From the NCBI GenBank assembly GCA_021157555.1, contig JAGGWL010000326.1:1-7914 (forward strand): DNA of 7,914 nucleotides, given 5' to 3'. Below, in pieces: positions 5,024 to 7,914 of the stretch. How positions within the stretch are numbered: position 1 is the stretch's first letter; each line of letters opens with the position of its first letter. The translations under genes were made by a program, and so were the position numbers. The notes under the pieces were generated by a model, which searched no databases, was not told the DNA's origin, and worked only from the letters and a program-made list of their open reading frames with translations. The DNA is from Deltaproteobacteria bacterium (GTDB lineage: Bacteria > Desulfobacterota > Desulfobacteria > Desulfobacterales > BuS5).

Positions 5024-5764
5024 ATGGATTTAACAGGAAGAGTCGCAATCATAACCGGTGCAGGGAGCGGGCTTGGGAGAGCCATAGCCTACAGGCTGGC
5101 GGAAAATGGCGCTAAAATTGTAGTAAATGACGTTGTTGCAGAACAGGGCAATCTTACTGTAGACAATATAAAATCAAAAAAAGGTGAAGCGGTTTTTTCA
5201 CAAACGGATATCTCAAAATGGGACGGGGCCAAAGATTTAATCAAAAAGGCCAAAGATACCTTCGGCAAAATTGATATCCTGGTTAACAATGCCGGAATAA
5301 CCCGCGATATGCTGGTCAAAGATATGCAGGAAGAGGACTGGGACAAGGTTCTTGCTATCAATCTTAAAGGCGCGTTTAACTGCTGCAAGTTTGCAACTCC
5401 GCATATGGTAGAGCAAAAGTATGGCAAAATCGTAAATCTTTCTTCCAGAGCACATCTGGGTAATCCTGGGCAGGCTAATTACTCTGCCTCCAAGGCGGGA
5501 ATAATAGGGCTTACCCGTTCATTGTCCCTGGAATTCGGCCGTTATAATATTAATGTAAATGCTGTTGCTCCGGGCATGATTAATACAGAAGGTGTCAAAG
5601 CCCTTAAAAAATATGAAATGGTAGTAGAAAGAGCTTTAAAGATTACGCCCTTAAAAAGAATAGGAGAACCTGAAGATGTGGCAAATCTGGTTCATTTTCT
5701 GGTCAGCGATTATTCAAGTTATATAACAGGTGAAATCATTCATATAACAGGCGGAAGATACTAG
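5024..5764 (+). CDS. Short-chain dehydrogenase/reductase, FabG-like 3-hydroxyacyl-CoA dehydrogenase candidate
   Basis: A 246-residue classical SDR, full family length. The Rossmann loop TGAGSGLG is at 11-18, NNAG at 88-91, and the catalytic set is N113, S140, Y153 and K157 (YSASK). D36 at the end of the second strand (IVVND) normally favours NAD(H) over NADP(H), which suits an oxidative, catabolic direction. The GNPGQANYSASKAGIIGLT block is strongly FabG-like. The likely reaction is interconversion of a 3-hydroxyacyl-CoA and a 3-ketoacyl-CoA, supplying the thiolase upstream. The C-terminal IIHITGGRY departs slightly from the common VDGG ending. It follows a 146-nt leader and ends 4 nt before the CoA-transferase gene, so those two are co-transcribed. 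FabG-like SDRs act on many substrates, so the pathway role is inferred from neighbours. Confidence 0.88.
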   Translation: MDLTGRVAIITGAGSGLGRAIAYRLAENGAKIVVNDVVAEQGNLTVDNIKSKKGEAVFSQTDISKWDGAKDLIKKAKDTFGKIDILVNNAGITRDMLVKDMQEEDWDKVLAINLKGAFNCCKFATPHMVEQKYGKIVNLSSRAHLGNPGQANYSASKAGIIGLTRSLSLEFGRYNINVNAVAPGMINTEGVKALKKYEMVVERALKITPLKRIGEPEDVANLVHFLVSDYSSYITGEIIHITGGRY

Positions 5765-5768
5765 CTTT

Positions 5769-7553
5769 ATGAAAAAAATACAAAAACTTATGACCGATCC
5801 TATCTTTTCCGTTAAAGGATCTGAAACAGGCTCAAAAGTGATGCCGCTGGAAAAAGCGGTTAGCAGATATGTAAAATCGGGCATGATGATACATACCTGC
5901 CAGACAAGTATTAGATGGTGCCATGCAATTTTTAATGAAATTGCAAGACAGTTCTGGGGGAAAAAAGGAGATTTTACGCTGGCCGGTATTTCAATGAATT
6001 TCCCCCAGGCTGTACTCGTACACGGTGGTTTAGTCAAAAAAATGATTACAAGTTACTTTGGTGATCCTTACATCGTGCCGAGCCCAAACAGAGTCTTCCA
6101 GAGGGCAGTAAAAGAAGGAACACTTGAGATTGAGCACTGGTCAATCTATACCATAACCCTCCGCATGCAGGCCGCAGCCTTTAACCTCCCTTTTCTTCCC
6201 ACCCATTCACTGATAGGAAGCACAATGGAGCAGGATAATAAAAAGAATATCATTATTATGGATGATCCTTTGAGGGAAGGGAAAAAAATAGCTATGGTAA
6301 GCGCGCTGCAAGCCGACCTTACCATAGCTCATGCATGGCTGGCCGATTCTGAAGGAAATGCCGTTTTCCTTGCTCCGCTTGGTGAAAATATCAAGGGGGC
6401 GCTCGGCAGCAAAGAAGGTGTAATCCTTACCGTTGAAAAAATCGTGCCCACGGAAACTCTAAGAAAATATTCACATCTCGTTAAACTGCCAGGCATTTAT
6501 GTCAAAAGCGTCTCTGAAGTTCCTTTTGGAGCACATCCCAGTGGTTTGTCGCGTATAGGTCTGGATGAATTTGATCTATATAGTGAAGATTATGATTTTA
6601 TAGAAGAGGTACATCAGGCCTGCAAAAGCAAAGATTCTTTTCAGACCTGGATAGATAAATGGGTTCTTTCATGTTCCGGTCATGAAGACTATCTGGCAAA
6701 GCTGGGGCATAATAGAATCAAACAGCTAACCGGACAGTCAAATCCTGAATCCTGGCGTGTAAATTTTTCAAGTCTTGAAAAAATAACAGATGATGAAAAA
6801 TATACTCCAATTGAAATGGCAATGGTTGTGATGGCCAGAATACTATCAAAAAAAGTCAAAGGAAATGGGCATAAAACCCTTCTGGCAGGCGCAGGCATTG
6901 CAAATCTCGCTTCCTGGCTCTGTTTTTATAAACTAAAGCAGGAGGATTATCCTCTGGAGTTGATGGCTGAAATAGGAATGTACGGTTATGTGCCCTGCCC
7001 TACTGAACCGATCCTCTTTAATACCAGCAATTTCGCCACCTGCAAAATGACAACCGATATCACAACCATTATGGGCATGTTTGTGGGCGGCATCAAGGCA
7101 AACTGTATAGGCGCGCTCGGTGCAGCGCAGATAGATCAGCATGGCAGCATAAATACTACCAAAATGGATCAGGATAACGTTATTGTAGGCTCCGGTGGAG
7201 CAAATGATGTTTGCAGCGCAGCCAAAGATGTGGTGGTGATTCTACCCCAATCGGCGGACAGGCTCTTAAAGGATGTTTATTATATTACTTCCCCCGGAAA
7301 TAATGTAAGCACAGTGGTTTCAACAATGGGAGTTTTTGAAAAAATGGGTAATGATTCGGTTTTTACTTTAACCGGTTATTTTCCTTCCAAAGAAGAAAAT
7401 CAGGAAAAAATTATAGAAAAATTTCAAACAAAATCAAGCTGGTCATTTAATGTTTCAAAAAATTTAAAAGAGATAAAACCTCCTGCGCAAGATGAGTTAA
7501 AAATGCTCAGAATATTCGATCCAAACCGCTGTTACCTTGGGATATTAAAATAA
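5769..7553 (+). CDS. Fused alpha-beta glutaconate-type (family I) CoA-transferase
   Basis: A 594-residue protein that joins two homologous halves normally made as separate subunits. The first half (about 25-330) resembles the GctA subunit, with the oxyanion and substrate loops around GISMNFPQAVLVHGG. The second half (about 345-594) resembles GctB: LMAEIGMYG puts the probable catalytic glutamate at E401, followed by GALGAAQIDQHGSINTT (448-464) and GSGGAND (474-480), the family's CoA-binding wording. Family I enzymes move CoA between carboxylic acids through a glutamyl-CoA thioester. Relatives such as IpdAB have become hydrolases that open rings in steroid degradation, so transferase activity is not certain. 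GGAAG (5754-5758), within the SDR's last codons, is the ribosome site. It would activate an acid for the pathway; glutaconate is plausible but unproven. Confidence 0.85.
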   Translation: MKKIQKLMTDPIFSVKGSETGSKVMPLEKAVSRYVKSGMMIHTCQTSIRWCHAIFNEIARQFWGKKGDFTLAGISMNFPQAVLVHGGLVKKMITSYFGDPYIVPSPNRVFQRAVKEGTLEIEHWSIYTITLRMQAAAFNLPFLPTHSLIGSTMEQDNKKNIIIMDDPLREGKKIAMVSALQADLTIAHAWLADSEGNAVFLAPLGENIKGALGSKEGVILTVEKIVPTETLRKYSHLVKLPGIYVKSVSEVPFGAHPSGLSRIGLDEFDLYSEDYDFIEEVHQACKSKDSFQTWIDKWVLSCSGHEDYLAKLGHNRIKQLTGQSNPESWRVNFSSLEKITDDEKYTPIEMAMVVMARILSKKVKGNGHKTLLAGAGIANLASWLCFYKLKQEDYPLELMAEIGMYGYVPCPTEPILFNTSNFATCKMTTDITTIMGMFVGGIKANCIGALGAAQIDQHGSINTTKMDQDNVIVGSGGANDVCSAAKDVVVILPQSADRLLKDVYYITSPGNNVSTVVSTMGVFEKMGNDSVFTLTGYFPSKEENQEKIIEKFQTKSSWSFNVSKNLKEIKPPAQDELKMLRIFDPNRCYLGILK

Positions 7554-7885
7554 TGAATAGCAGAGTTCATATAATAATTACCGGAAAAGTTCAGGGCGTT
7601 TGTTTCCGAATTACTACAAAACAAGAGGCCGAAAAATACGACGTCAAGGGCTGGGTCAGGAACAAAAATGACGGTTCTGTCGAAGCCGTGTTTGAGGGAG
7701 AGAAAAACAGGGTTGACTCAGTGCTGGAATGGTGCGGGAATGGCCCACTAATGGCAAATGTAAAAAAGGTTGAAACAAAATGGGAAAAGCATAAAAATGA
7801 GTTTCACACCTTTCAAGTTAGGAACGTGGACGAAATAACTTCCCCAAGTAGACGCACAGATTTAGGTCAGGTTTGTTCGATCTGA
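7553..7885 (+). CDS. acyP: Acylphosphatase
   Basis: The signature GKVQGVCFR carries the catalytic Arg R19, and GWVRNKNDGSVEAVFEG supplies the catalytic Asn N37; the 18-residue spacing equals that of animal acylphosphatases. It hydrolyses acyl phosphates in the cytoplasm. The core ends near R90 (FHTFQVR). Twenty more residues, TSPSRRTDLGQVCSI at the end, make it 110 residues against about 90 for the family; the tail has no recognised motif. Start ATG overlaps the CoA-transferase stop by one base (TAATG) with no good Shine-Dalgarno, so it is probably translated by termination-reinitiation. Its placement in this operon may be incidental or may clear acyl-phosphate side products; nothing in the sequence decides this. 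Confidence 0.92.
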   Translation: MNSRVHIIITGKVQGVCFRITTKQEAEKYDVKGWVRNKNDGSVEAVFEGEKNRVDSVLEWCGNGPLMANVKKVETKWEKHKNEFHTFQVRNVDEITSPSRRTDLGQVCSI

Positions 7886-7898
7886 AAGCACAAAAGTT

Positions 7899-7904
7899 GA
7901 AGGA
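7899..7904 (+). promoter_or_regulatory. Shine-Dalgarno-like GAAGGA at the right edge
   Basis: GAAGGA lies 14 nt after the acylphosphatase stop, and no start codon follows in the last 10 bases. A start codon just outside the window would be correctly spaced, so the operon may continue. Only a hint. Confidence 0.3.
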
Positions 7905-7914
7905 ATAGCAAGCT

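Noticed and set aside
1..7914. A canonical bbs (benzylsuccinate beta-oxidation) operon
   Set aside because: Only the DUF35-thiolase pair fits. No family III CoA-transferase, acyl-CoA dehydrogenase or crotonase-type hydratase is present, and the Na+ pump genes do not belong to it.

Overview
The window is one strand of a catabolic gene neighbourhood. Every supportable gene reads on the + strand, gaps are short, and I found no RNA genes, CRISPR array, transposase or prophage gene. The content is AT-rich by eye (not counted). A Zn-ribbon/OB protein paired with an SCPx-type thiolase, an iron-sulfur flavoprotein, decarboxylase-pump membrane subunits and a glutaconate-type CoA-transferase together suggest a strictly anaerobic bacterium. 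A Desulfobacterota (sulfate-reducing or syntrophic) degrader of aromatic or fatty acids is my best guess. That is inference from gene content; no phylogenetic marker is present.

Layout: (1) 1-1646 holds a DUF35-type Zn-ribbon/OB-fold protein, cut by the left edge, and an SCPx-like thiolase. Between them lies a short hairpin repeat (about 441-467). (2) 1647-1829 is non-coding and carries a 114-bp palindromic, MITE-like element plus a 20-bp dyad. (3) 1830-4877 is a tight run: iron-sulfur flavoprotein, gamma-like and beta subunits of a Na+-translocating decarboxylase, PaaI-type hotdog thioesterase and MaoC-type hydratase. (4) 4878-5023 is non-coding, with several stem-loops, two of them mutually exclusive. 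(5) 5024-7885 holds an SDR oxidoreductase, a fused two-domain glutaconate-type CoA-transferase and an acylphosphatase. At the right edge a Shine-Dalgarno-like GAAGGA hints at a further gene.

How they may work together: the CoA-transferase would activate an acid, the Na+ pump would harvest energy from an acyl-CoA decarboxylation, MaoC would hydrate the enoyl-CoA, the FabG-like SDR would oxidise the hydroxyacyl-CoA, and the DUF35-thiolase pair would cleave the 3-ketoacyl-CoA. The thioesterase and acylphosphatase would be housekeeping or release enzymes. One self-consistent version is glutaconate to glutaconyl-CoA, crotonyl-CoA, (R)-3-hydroxybutyryl-CoA, acetoacetyl-CoA and acetyl-CoA. Because the thiolase resembles the BbsAB type, a bulkier aromatic or branched substrate is an equally serious option. 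The carboxyltransferase (alpha) and biotin-carrier subunits the pump needs are not in this window, nor is an acyl-CoA dehydrogenase.
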